This document shows positions 28,938 to 37,700 of a stretch of DNA of 55,989 bases, piece by piece (positions within the stretch are counted from its first letter, which is position 1; each line of letters opens with the position of its first letter). Made by a program: the position numbers and the translations under genes. The notes beneath the pieces were generated by a model. It searched no databases. It had not been told where the DNA came from and saw nothing but the letters and a program-made list of their open reading frames with translations. This DNA comes from Aureimonas ureilytica (lineage in GTDB: Bacteria; Pseudomonadota; Alphaproteobacteria; Rhizobiales; Rhizobiaceae): NCBI RefSeq assembly GCF_001475935.1, contig NZ_LDQA01000067.1:1-55989 (forward strand). The letters are read 5' to 3'.

Positions 28938-29684
28938 TCAGTTCGCCCCTTCGGACAGAGCGTCCTCGCCGATCTCCTCGCTCTCGCCGGCGCGGTGCAT
29001 CGGGTCGCCTTTCGCGATGCTGTCGCCCGGCTCGGGATCGAGATCCACTAGCGGGCGCTGGAAATCGCCGCTCTCGGGATCCATCGCCCAAAGCTCGGCC
29101 GTCGAAATGTCGAACCAGGCGCCGTGCAGGCTCAGATCGCCCGCCGCCTCGCGCTCGGCGATATAGGGGAAGGAGCGCAGATTGCCGATCGAGGTGCGGA
29201 TGGAAATGCGCTCCAGCGCGGTCTGGCGCTCGCCGGAGGTCAGAAGCTCGTTGGCCGAAACGGCGGCGGCGACCGGCTCCAGAATGCTCATCCACTTGCC
29301 GATGAAATCGCCGGGCGACAGCGGTTCGGCATCGGGCGACAGCGCGGCCTTGATACCGCCGCAACGCCCATGCCCCATTACGACGATATGTTTGACCTTG
29401 AGGGCCTGAACCGCAAATTCGAGCGCGGCGGAAGTGCCATGGAAATCACCGTCCGGCTGGTAGAGCGGCACGAGATTGGCGACGTTGCGTACCACGAACA
29501 GTTCGCCCGCGCCCGCGCCGAAAATGGTCTCGGGTGCCGCACGCGAGTCGCAGCAGGCAATCACCATGGTTTCGGGCGCCTGCCCTTCGCGTGCCAGGGT
29601 GCGGTAGCGCTGCGTTTCCTGGAGATAGCGGCCTTCCACAAAGCTGCGGTAGCCCTGAAGGAGGGGCGTCGGAAGAAGGGACAT
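28938..29684 (-). CDS. Beta-class carbonic anhydrase
   Basis: Interconverts CO2 and bicarbonate, 248 residues. The zinc-binding residues are visible: Cys44 and Asp46 in ACCDSR, and His105 and Cys108 in MGHGRCGG. The AALEFAVQALKVKHIVVMGHG and SIGNLRSFPYI segments are typical of the beta class. The ATG at 29684 was chosen because GGAG lies six bases upstream. A further ATG lies four codons earlier. The acidic tail (GESEEIGEDALSEGAN) is longer than usual. It appears to be monocistronic. Confidence 0.93.
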   Translation of the reverse strand: MSLLPTPLLQGYRSFVEGRYLQETQRYRTLAREGQAPETMVIACCDSRAAPETIFGAGAGELFVVRNVANLVPLYQPDGDFHGTSAALEFAVQALKVKHIVVMGHGRCGGIKAALSPDAEPLSPGDFIGKWMSILEPVAAAVSANELLTSGERQTALERISIRTSIGNLRSFPYIAEREAAGDLSLHGAWFDISTAELWAMDPESGDFQRPLVDLDPEPGDSIAKGDPMHRAGESEEIGEDALSEGAN

Positions 29685-30083
29685 CGGGCGCTCCATATCT
29701 GATGACGCGAGGGGCCGAGCGTGCGAATCAGCCCCAGTTCGGACCGTCTCTAACCTTTTTTGCATTTGCTCACATAGGTGGCTGACGGTTCTTATGAAGC
29801 GGAAATCGACGTTGAATCGCCCTTTTCCGATAGGCCCTTCGAGGTTTCCCTTCGTTCCTCGCCCGAAAGGGCGATCAACCAGCCAGGGGGGAGGCCACAG
29901 CCTGAGGGAACCGATCCGGTTCTAAGAACCGGGGACAGAACCATTCGGCGGAGGGCGAGCGAGGGATTGTTTCTGTCGGCGAGGCGCCGGGCGCAGGCCA
30001 TGCAGCGCATGGACGAGCACCGGCAACGATGCCCGGCGGGAACAAGACCCGGTCGATCGACCCGAAGGGTTCTGTCCCCGGTT
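29685..30083. other. Non-coding region holding a small inverted-repeat element
   Basis: Between the carbonic anhydrase start and the DUF429 stop. The first 240 bp hold the carbonic anhydrase promoter region (A+T-richer at 29750-29780). The rest is occupied by the element at 29925-30085. I see no gene; the overlapping long frames are shadows. Confidence 0.45.
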
Positions 30084-30085
30084 CT
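29925..30085. mobile_element. 161-bp element with 18-bp terminal inverted repeats (MITE/REP-like)
   Basis: AGAACCGGGGACAGAACC at 29925-29942 is repeated exactly as its reverse complement at 30068-30085, enclosing about 125 bp that code for nothing recognisable. The left end also forms a palindrome (CCGGTTCT-A-AGAACCGG, 29917-29933). GGGGACAG-type ends are common in small non-autonomous elements associated with REP/IS200-like transposases. No transposase is present and no other copy is in the window. The right end supplies the stop codon of the DUF429 gene. Confidence 0.6.
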
Positions 30086-30854
30086 AAACCCAGATCGCGA
30101 CGGGCAGGCCGAAGGCGTCGCGTCCCGGCGGATCGGGAAGGCTGACGGCTTGCCCCGCGCGCAGACGGTGCGCGACGAGAAGAAGGGCGCAAGAGTCGAG
30201 CCTGTCGTCTTCGCCGGCGCCGCGCGGCAGGGGATCGGCCAGAAGTTCGGGCGGCAGGCCGCGGGAAAGAAGCAGGGCGCGGCGCTCCGCCATGCCGTCC
30301 TCGAACGGCCGCCCGCCGCGCTTCTTGGAATGGCGCATGGCCTCGCCGCCATTGAGCCGCGCGAAGGCGATCTCGGGATGGCTTTCGAAGACGCGCGTGG
30401 AAAGAGCAGCGTCGGCGCGCAGCAAGGCGTCGAGTTCCAGAATGCGGGGAAACAGGCCGAAGCCCTGAATCGACACGGCGCGGGGCGGATCGGAGGTGGC
30501 GCGTGCCAGCGCACAGACGCGGGCGAACACCTCCCGGCGATGCGCTTCGCCGGCAAACGGCCCGGCTCCGGTCTCCACCGCCGCGCGGGCGGGAATGGAA
30601 AAGATGCTGGAGCGCCGGCTGGGCGACAAAAGCGGGCGAGCGGCGATCTCGGCCTCGCGCCCCGCACCCATGATGCGCTCGGGCAGGCCGATCGGCATGT
30701 CCACGGCGAAAAGCGCGTCATCGGGCAGATCGGCGAGGAGCGCGTCGAAGCGAGAAGCCGTGCGAAGCTCGGCGCGCCCATCCTCGTGCTCGATCGCCGC
30801 GATCCAGCCGGCGCGGCACCCATCGACGCCGACGAGGCATCGACGCGCCGTCAC
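30084..30854 (-). CDS. DUF429 domain protein (predicted RNase H-like fold)
   Basis: A 256-residue protein starting with GTG at 30854 and the family signature LVGVDGCRAGWIAA. It continues with FAVDMPIGLPE and the ESHPEIAFARLNGG motif, as in DUF429/COG4923 proteins of predicted RNase H-like nuclease fold. The conserved acidic residues (Asp in GVDG, Asp in VDMPIGL, Glu in ESHPE) could bind metal. No biochemical role is established. The TAG stop lies inside the terminal repeat of the small element, so the last residues may have been changed by its insertion. The ribosome site is weak. Confidence 0.8.
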   Translation of the reverse strand: MTARRCLVGVDGCRAGWIAAIEHEDGRAELRTASRFDALLADLPDDALFAVDMPIGLPERIMGAGREAEIAARPLLSPSRRSSIFSIPARAAVETGAGPFAGEAHRREVFARVCALARATSDPPRAVSIQGFGLFPRILELDALLRADAALSTRVFESHPEIAFARLNGGEAMRHSKKRGGRPFEDGMAERRALLLSRGLPPELLADPLPRGAGEDDRLDSCALLLVAHRLRAGQAVSLPDPPGRDAFGLPVAIWV

Positions 30855-30897
30855 ACTCGAGCTTTGCCGGCTAACTCGCCGTTGGAGCGGGACGCAA

Positions 30898-31797
30898 TCA
30901 CGCGCGCCGTCCCCCCGTCGCGAGACGGCGGATCTGCACCATGGCCATGGGCGTCTTCAGACTGTCGGCGTCGGTTTCCAGTGTCAGCTCGTCCTTGCCG
31001 CGCTTGGTGGTGCGGGCGAGGATTTCGAACACGGCGGCCGTGGTGGATTGCAGCGCCTTTTCGCCCGACAGGCCGGCGAGCTTGCGCGCCAGGAACACCG
31101 CGCCGGTGAGATCGCCGAGCCCGTTCGGCACGCCCTCGATGCGCCGATGCTCGGCGAGGATGGCAGCGTCATGCTCCACCAGAAGATTGCCGATGCCCCC
31201 CCGCAGGAGCGGATAGGCCGAGGTGACGACGACCGAGCGCGGCCCCAGCGCGCTCGCCGCTTCCACCAGATGTTGGTTGCCGGAGAATTCGAGGCCGGTG
31301 AGGAACTCCAGCTCGAAGCGGTTGGGCACGGCGATGTCGGCAAGCGGAATCAGACGGTCGCGGATCGCCTCCAGAACCGGGCGCGGCTGGTAGAGCCGGC
31401 CCGCCCCGTCCGCCCCGCCATCGCCGAGCACGGGATCGCAGAGATACAGCGCGCGCGGGTTCTTCGCCTTCACCGCCTGGACCAAAGCGGCGGTGGCCTC
31501 CACCTGCTCGGCCGCGCCGAAATAGCCGGAGATGACCGCGCCGACCTCGCCCAGCCAGGGCGCGTTCGCGAGATCCTGCATGAAGGCCGCAAACGCGCCG
31601 GGGTCGGGGACGATGCGCGTCGAAGGCCCGTGGCCGGGATGCCAGGGCAGCGTCACGGTCGGCACCGACCAGACGGGATAGCCCAGCGTTTCCAGCGCGA
31701 AGACCACGGCCCGGTTGCCCACCGTGCCGCGCGCGACATGGGACGAAATGGAGATGACGGCCGGTTTTTCGTCCGACGCGGAGGAGGGTTGGGACAT
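30898..31797 (-). CDS. pdxY: Pyridoxal kinase
   Basis: Phosphorylates pyridoxal in the vitamin B6 salvage pathway, 299 residues. It belongs to the ribokinase-like family: VISISSHVARGTVGNRAVVFALETLGYPV at the N-terminus replaces the SQVVxGxVGN motif of PdxY/PdxK. ALYLCDPVLGDGG is the substrate loop, and GLGDLTGAVFLARKLAG carries the GxGD-type catalytic Asp. The ATG at 31797 was selected from a longer open frame. It begins 11 bp after a small membrane-protein gene on the same strand, and the two probably share a transcript. Confidence 0.9.
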   Translation of the reverse strand: MSQPSSASDEKPAVISISSHVARGTVGNRAVVFALETLGYPVWSVPTVTLPWHPGHGPSTRIVPDPGAFAAFMQDLANAPWLGEVGAVISGYFGAAEQVEATAALVQAVKAKNPRALYLCDPVLGDGGADGAGRLYQPRPVLEAIRDRLIPLADIAVPNRFELEFLTGLEFSGNQHLVEAASALGPRSVVVTSAYPLLRGGIGNLLVEHDAAILAEHRRIEGVPNGLGDLTGAVFLARKLAGLSGEKALQSTTAAVFEILARTTKRGKDELTLETDADSLKTPMAMVQIRRLATGGRRA

Positions 31798-31808
31798 GAA
31801 GGTCTGGT

Positions 31809-32066
31809 TCACTCCGCCATAAGCTGTCCGACCAAGACGAAGGCGAGCACGATGAAGGCGGCAAGCCCCGCCAGCCGCCCGATCCGCGTGCCCCAGACCT
31901 CGATCCGGTCGGCCGGGTCGGCATCGCCGGCCCAGAAATGGCGGCGCGCGCCGAGCACCATCCGCTCCACGCCCGCCCCGGTTTGCGGCTCGGTCTCCTG
32001 GCGCACACGGCGCAGGATCGCCTCGGCCTCTTCGCGGCGCTGCTCGTCGTCGGATCGTCCTGTCAT
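31809..32066 (-). CDS. Small C-terminally anchored membrane protein, 85 residues
   Basis: A polar, charged N-terminal region (SDDEQRREEAEAILRRVRQETE, likely helical) is followed by one C-terminal membrane helix (LAGLAAFIVLAFVLVGQL). This is a tail-anchored layout. The ATG at 32066 starts the conserved-looking part; an ATG ten codons earlier is possible. It lies directly upstream of pdxY, with an 11-bp gap. I do not recognise a named family. Confidence 0.75.
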   Translation of the reverse strand: MTGRSDDEQRREEAEAILRRVRQETEPQTGAGVERMVLGARRHFWAGDADPADRIEVWGTRIGRLAGLAAFIVLAFVLVGQLMAE

Positions 32067-32239
32067 GGCCGCGAACCTGACCCAAAAGCCGGTCATGAGC
32101 AAGACGAGCCGCTCCGGCCTCCTCGCAAAAAACCAAGGTGTTGGATGGCGACGAGGATCGCGTCGCTGCGACCCTGCCCGGCGCGACATCCTGCCCCATA
32201 TGGGCCACCATATTATCAGCCCGCCAAGGGATAGCGCCC

Positions 32240-32872
32240 ATGTCCGCTTCCGTCGCCTGTCCGACCGCCCGCCCGCGCCTGGCGCGGCTTCGCCTCGCCG
32301 TGGTGCTTCTCTTTCTGGCGCCTGTTCTCTCGGCTTGCGGGATCAACAACGTGCCGACGCTGGAAGAGCGCGCCAAGGCGACCTGGGGCGAGGTGCAGAA
32401 CCAGTATCAGCGCCGCGCCGACCTGATCCCCAATCTGGTGGAGACCGTGAAAGGCTATGCCGCGCAGGAGCGCGACGTGCTGACCTCGGTGACGGAAGCG
32501 CGCGCCAAGGCGAGCCAGACCACGATCCGCGCCGACCAGCTGACCGACCCCGCCGCCGTGCAGCGCTATCAGGCCGCGCAGGAGCAGCTTGGCGGGGCGC
32601 TGTCGCGTCTTCTGGTCACGGTGGAGCGCTATCCCGACCTGAAGTCCAACGCCAATTTCATGGCGCTGCAAAGCCAGCTCGAAGGCACCGAGAACCGGAT
32701 CGCGGTGGCGCGGCGCGATTATATCGAGGCGGTGCAGGCCTATAACACGGAGCTGCGCACCATTCCGGGCCGCTGGATCGCGGCGATCTTCTACTCGGAC
32801 GCCAAGCCCATGCAGGTCTTCGAGGCGCGCACGGGGGCCGAGATGCCGCCGCCCGTCTCCTTCACGCGATAA
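32240..32872 (+). CDS. lemA: LemA-family lipoprotein
   Basis: A 210-residue protein with a signal sequence and lipobox (LAPVLSACG, Cys33), then the long helical bundle of LemA. The diagnostic stretch is VQNQYQRRADLIPNLVETVKGYAAQER, followed by NFMALQSQLEGTENRIAVARRDYIEAVQAYN. The ATG at 32240 has AAGGGA eight bases upstream. It is the first gene of an operon with two TPM-domain genes, an arrangement found in many bacteria. The molecular function of LemA is unknown. Confidence 0.92.
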   Translation: MSASVACPTARPRLARLRLAVVLLFLAPVLSACGINNVPTLEERAKATWGEVQNQYQRRADLIPNLVETVKGYAAQERDVLTSVTEARAKASQTTIRADQLTDPAAVQRYQAAQEQLGGALSRLLVTVERYPDLKSNANFMALQSQLEGTENRIAVARRDYIEAVQAYNTELRTIPGRWIAAIFYSDAKPMQVFEARTGAEMPPPVSFTR

Positions 32873-32884
32873 GGCGCGGCGACA

Positions 32885-33877
32885 ATGCGCGCCCTCGCCT
32901 TACGTGACGTAGCGGCCCGATCCCTTGCGCGGAGAGCCGGCCAGGAATGGTTTGCGGCGGGCCGAAGCGGTGGGCCGCTTCGAGGCGCACGGGGGCGCGA
33001 CATCAACCTTGCCGATGCGCCTTCGGCTCAAGCCTGCCCGCGTCCGGTCGGGCCTTTTGCTCTGCGGTTTTGGGCGGCGGCGCTGGTGCTCCTCGCCGCG
33101 ATCCTTCTCGTCTCGCCGGCCGGAGCCCAGACCTTCCCGCCCCTGACCGGCCGCGTGGTGGACGCCGCCGGCCTGCTCGACCCAGCAACCCGAGCCGCGC
33201 TGACGCGCGAGCTGGAAGCGTTCGAGACACGTTCGAGCGATCAGGTCGTCGTCGCCACCGTACCCGACCTCCAAGGCTACGAGATCGAGGATTACGGCTA
33301 CCGGCTTGGCCGCGCCTGGGGCATCGGGCAAAAGGGCGAGAACAATGGCGTCATCCTTCTGGTCTCGCGCGGTGACCGGCGCGTGCGCATCGAGGTCGGC
33401 TACGGGCTGGAAGGCACGCTGACCGACGCCCTGTCGCGTCTCGTGATCGAGGGGGACATTCTCCCCCGCTTCCGCGCCAACGACTATGCCGGCGGCATCA
33501 AGGCCGGGACAGAGGCGATCCTGCAGATTCTCGGCGGCGACGCAGCCGAGGTGAAGGCCCGGGCCGAGCGCAATCGAGGCTGGCAGGAGGGCGATGGCGG
33601 CGGCTGGCTGACCCTCGGCGTCATTCTCTTCATCCTCGCCGTGGCCATCGGCCCGCTCGTCCTCGCCTTTCTGGCGCGCCTGTTCGGCGGCGGCGGGCGT
33701 GGGGGGCCCGGCGGCGGCACGCCCTTGCCCGTGCGACGGCGACGGCGCGCCTTGCCCGTCGGCCCCGTCTGGGGCGGCGGCATGGGCTCGGGCTGGGGCG
33801 GCGGGGGTTCGTCGTCGGGCGGCTTTTCAGGCAGCGGCGGGTCTTTTGGGGGCGGCGGCGCCTCGGGCAGCTGGTAG
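32885..33877 (+). CDS. TPM-domain protein (YgcG family) with Gly-rich tail
   Basis: A 330-residue envelope protein. An export/anchor helix (FWAAALVLLAAILLVSPAGAQ) is followed by the TPM domain starting LTGRVVDAAGLLDPATRAAL. RVRIEVGYGLEGTLTDALSRLVIEGDILP is its most conserved part. A second helix (GVILFILAVAIGPLVLAFLARLF) then leads to a long Gly/Ser-rich tail ending SFGGGGASGSW. The tail and domain order match proteins paired with LemA. It starts 13 bp after lemA. The ATG at 32885 adds about 60 residues before the signal, so a later start is possible. Confidence 0.88.
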   Translation: MRALALRDVAARSLARRAGQEWFAAGRSGGPLRGARGRDINLADAPSAQACPRPVGPFALRFWAAALVLLAAILLVSPAGAQTFPPLTGRVVDAAGLLDPATRAALTRELEAFETRSSDQVVVATVPDLQGYEIEDYGYRLGRAWGIGQKGENNGVILLVSRGDRRVRIEVGYGLEGTLTDALSRLVIEGDILPRFRANDYAGGIKAGTEAILQILGGDAAEVKARAERNRGWQEGDGGGWLTLGVILFILAVAIGPLVLAFLARLFGGGGRGGPGGGTPLPVRRRRRALPVGPVWGGGMGSGWGGGGSSSGGFSGSGGSFGGGGASGSW

Positions 33878-33886
33878 GAGACGGGG

Positions 33887-34519
33887 ATGGCGCTTGGCTT
33901 CACACCGGACGATCACGCGCGCATCGCCAGCGCCATCGCGGCGGCCGAGCGCCAGACGAGCGGCGAAATCTACGCCGTCTTCGCCCGGTCGAGCGACGAT
34001 TACCGCTTCGTCGCGGCGAGCGTCGCGCTGGCTTTGTCGCTCGCGCTCGGCTGGGTCGCGACCGTGATCGCCTCTCTCGCCGGCCTTGCCGTGCCGGCGC
34101 TGGCGGTGGAAACGGCGCAGCTCGTCGGCGCGGCACTTCTGTTCGCGCTTCTGCGCTCCTCGCAGCTCACCATGCTCTTCGTGCCGCCCGCCTTGGCGCG
34201 GATGCGCGCGGCGCGGCTGGCGCGGGCGCAGTTCCTCGCCCACAATCTGCATCGCACGCCCGAGCGCACCGGCGTCCTGCTCTTCGTTTCGGAGGCGGAA
34301 CATTATGCCGAAGTCATTGCCGACGAGGGGATCGCGTCCGCCGTGGACCCGTCCGAATGGGAGGCGATCGTCGCTCATCTGACGGAAGCCGCGCGCGAAG
34401 ATCGGCTGGTGGAAGGCTTCGAACAGGCGGTCGGCCGCTGCGGAGCGCGGCTCGCCGCGCGCTTTCCGCCCGACCCCAACAGGCGCAACGCCCTGCCCGA
34501 CCGTCTGGTGGAAATTTGA
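33887..34519 (+). CDS. Second TPM-domain membrane protein
   Basis: A 210-residue protein of the COG3762 type. An N-terminal part of a TPM domain (SAIAAAERQTSGEIYAVFARSSDDY) is followed by two membrane helices (VALALSLALGWVATVIASLAG and LVGAALLFALLRSSQLTMLF). The rest of the TPM domain follows (RTGVLLFVSEAEHYAEVIADEGI). It starts 10 bp after the preceding TPM gene and completes the lemA-TPM-TPM operon. Function is unknown; a role in envelope maintenance is often assumed. Confidence 0.88.
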   Translation: MALGFTPDDHARIASAIAAAERQTSGEIYAVFARSSDDYRFVAASVALALSLALGWVATVIASLAGLAVPALAVETAQLVGAALLFALLRSSQLTMLFVPPALARMRAARLARAQFLAHNLHRTPERTGVLLFVSEAEHYAEVIADEGIASAVDPSEWEAIVAHLTEAAREDRLVEGFEQAVGRCGARLAARFPPDPNRRNALPDRLVEI

Positions 34520-34729
34520 GCGGCCTGCGCAATCTTCGCTCCGGCCCGAACCGCAATCGTCTTGTCGCGAACGCATTATAGACCGTTGCTGTTGTAGAAG
34601 AGCCCCGTCGCGACGCGGGGGAGCTGCGCCGTCCGATCTTCGACCGGACCCCGGGAGGCGGTGCCGCCGAGGCCCTTGAACGTCGAACGGAGCGGCCCGA
34701 CGCTCCATGGCCCAGAACGAGGAAACACC

Positions 34730-37700
34730 ATGCAGGAAACGACTGGCGAGAAGCGCGCCATCCTCGAAGCCGTCCTGTCCCGGCTTGGCCCCGGCGGCCC
34801 GGCCGCCCGGCTTGCGCCACTCCTCTTCGCGCGGCCGCCGGCCGAAGACCTCGCCCCCTTCGATCCCGCCTTCCTCGCTCGCATGGCCGAGCGCGCGTCC
34901 GAGCTTCTCGCCGGCCACCGCCCCGGCCAATCCACCGTGGTGGTGGAGCGCCTGTCGGAGGGTGCGCGCCTCGGCCAGGGTGTGACGCTGGTCACGCTCG
35001 TGCATGACGACATGGCCTTTCTGTTCGATAGCGTGACCGCCTGCATCGCGACCAGCGCGCCGGCCATCCACGCCGTCTCCCATCCCGTCCTCGACGTAAC
35101 GCGCGATGCCACCGGCGCGCCGACCGAATTTCGCGCCGCCGGCCGGGACGGCTCGGGCGGCGAGCGCGTGAGCCTGATCCAGGTCGCCATCGAGCCCACC
35201 GCCGAGCCCAAGGCCGAAGCCGCGCTTGCCAGCGATCTCGAAGCCATCCTCACCGAGGTCGCCATCGTCAACCGCGACCATCGGGCGATGTATGCCCGCG
35301 TGGAAGACGCCGCTCGTGAGATCGAAGCGCGCGCCGCGAGCGAGAGCGACGCGCAGCGCGCGAGCGACGAGCGCGAGGGCGCGGCGCTCCTGCGCTGGCT
35401 CTGCGACGACAATTTCATCTTCTTCGGCCTTCGCGACTTCACCTATTATCCCGAAGGCGAAGCGCTGCGCCGCAACGAGGGCACCGAACTCGGCATCCTC
35501 ACCAACCCGGACGTGCGCGTTCTCCGCCGAGAAGCGCCGGGTTCGGCCACCAGCGCCGAGGTTCGCGCCTTTCTGGAAGACCCCGCCCCGCTCATCGTCG
35601 CCAAGGCGAACGCGCGCTCGCGCGTCCATCGCCGCGTCTATATGGACTATATCGGCATCAAGCGGCGCGACGCGGAGGGCCGCCTCGTCGGCGAAACCCG
35701 CATCGTCGGTCTGTTCACGTCCGGCGTCTACACGGCTTCCGTGCTCAGCATCCCGCTTCTGCGCCGCAAGGCCGAGGCGGTGATCGAGCGGTTCGCCTTC
35801 TCGCCCCGCTCGCACTCGGCCAAGGCGCTGCGGGTCGCGCTCGATTCCTATTCGCGCGACGAGATGTTCCAGATCGACACCGATCTCTTGGAGCGCTTCA
35901 TCGGCGTCATCACGGAGCTCGGCGAGCGCCCGCGCATTCGCGTCCTGCCGCGCATCGACCGGTTCGACCGCTTCGCCTCGGTTCTCGTCTTCGTCCCGCG
36001 CGAGCGCTACGACGCGCGGCTGCGCGACGAAATCGGCCTGCTTCTGGCCGAGCGCTACGACGGCCATGTCTCGGCCTGGTATCCCGCCTTCCCCGAAGGC
36101 TCGCTCGCCTCGATCCATTTCATCATCGGCCGTCGCGGCGGGGTGACGCCGCAGCCCGACCCGGCGGACCTCGAAGCCGAGATCGCCAATCTGGCGCGCG
36201 ACTGGATGCTCGGCTTCGAGCGCTCCAGCGCCGCCGCCGGCCGCTATGACGCGTTGATGGCGCTGGCCCCCGGCCTGCCGGACGGCTACCGCGATCTCGT
36301 GCCGCCCGACGAGGCGGTGGGCGACGCGCTGCATATTCTGACTCTTTCGCACGAAGAGCGTCTGGCCGCCGATTTCTACCGGCGCGAAACGGACGGCGCG
36401 GATGTCCTGCGCCTGCGCCTCTACAATTACGCCGAGCCGCTCTCGCTCTCGCGCCGGGTGCCCATCCTCGAAAACATGGGCTTCTCGGCGGTGGCCGAGC
36501 GCTCCTTCGAGGTGCGCCGGCCGGACGAGACCACGGTCTGGCTGCACGACATGGAGCTGGTGCTGCGCGCGGGCGGCGCGATCACGCTTCCCGATGGCGG
36601 CGCGGCGCTGGAGGCGACCTTTGCCGCCGTCACCGACGGGCGCATCGAGAATGACGGGTTCAACGCGCTGATCTTCGCCGCCGGCCTCGACTGGCGCATG
36701 GCCAATGTCCTGCGCGCCTATGCCCGCTATGTCAGGCAGACGGGCTTTGCCTATACGGACGCCTTCATCGCGCAGGTTCTGGAGCGCCAGCCGGCCATCG
36801 CGCGTGATCTGGCCGAGCTTTTCACCGCGAGCTTCGACCCGTCGAAGGCCAGCCGCGAGGATGCGCTGCCCGACGATCTGAAGGGCGACGGCGAGGCCGA
36901 GCGCGCGGCCAAGCGCGGGGCGCTCGCCATTCTCCAGCGCCTGCGCACGTCCCTCGACGCGCTGGAAACGCTGGACGAAGACCGCGTGGCCCGCCGGCTT
37001 CTCTCCGCGATCCTGGCGACGCTGCGCACCAATTTCTACGCGGTACCGAAGGTTTCGGCCGATCCGAACTCGCGGCCCGCCCAGGTCGACCCTGCGCTCG
37101 CCTTCAAGTTCGATCCGCATCTTCTGGAGGGCGTCCCCGCGCCCGTGCCCTATCGCGAAATCTTCGTCTTCGACGCGCGCGTCGAGGGCGTCCACCTGCG
37201 CTTCGGCCCGGTGGCGCGCGGTGGGTTGCGCTGGTCCGACCGGTCCCAGGACTACCGCACCGAAGTGCTCGGCCTCGTGAAGGCACAGCAGGTCAAGAAC
37301 GCCGTGATCGTGCCGGTCGGCTCCAAGGGCGGCTTCTACCCCAAGCGCCTGCCCGACCCCGCGCAGCGCGATGTCTGGTTCGAGGCCGGCCGCTCGGCCT
37401 ATATCGTCTTCATCGCCTCGCTCCTGTCGGTCACCGACAATATCGATGCGGCGGGTGAAACGGTGACGCCGGACGGCGTCGTGCGCCTCGACGATCTCGA
37501 TCCCTATTTCGTCGTCGCGGCCGACAAGGGCACGGCGACCTTCTCCGACACGGCCAATGCCGTGGCCGAAGCGCGCGGCTTCTGGCTGGGCGATGCCTTC
37601 GCCTCCGGCGGCTCGGCTGGCTACGACCATAAGGCCATGGGTATTACCGCGCGCGGTGCATGGGAGGCCGTGAAGCGGCATTTCCGCGAGATGGGCTCCG

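Noticed and set aside
34661-34729. Upstream ATG as gdhB start
   Set aside because: The added 23 residues are unlike the family, and the ATG at 34730 has a better-placed AGGA.
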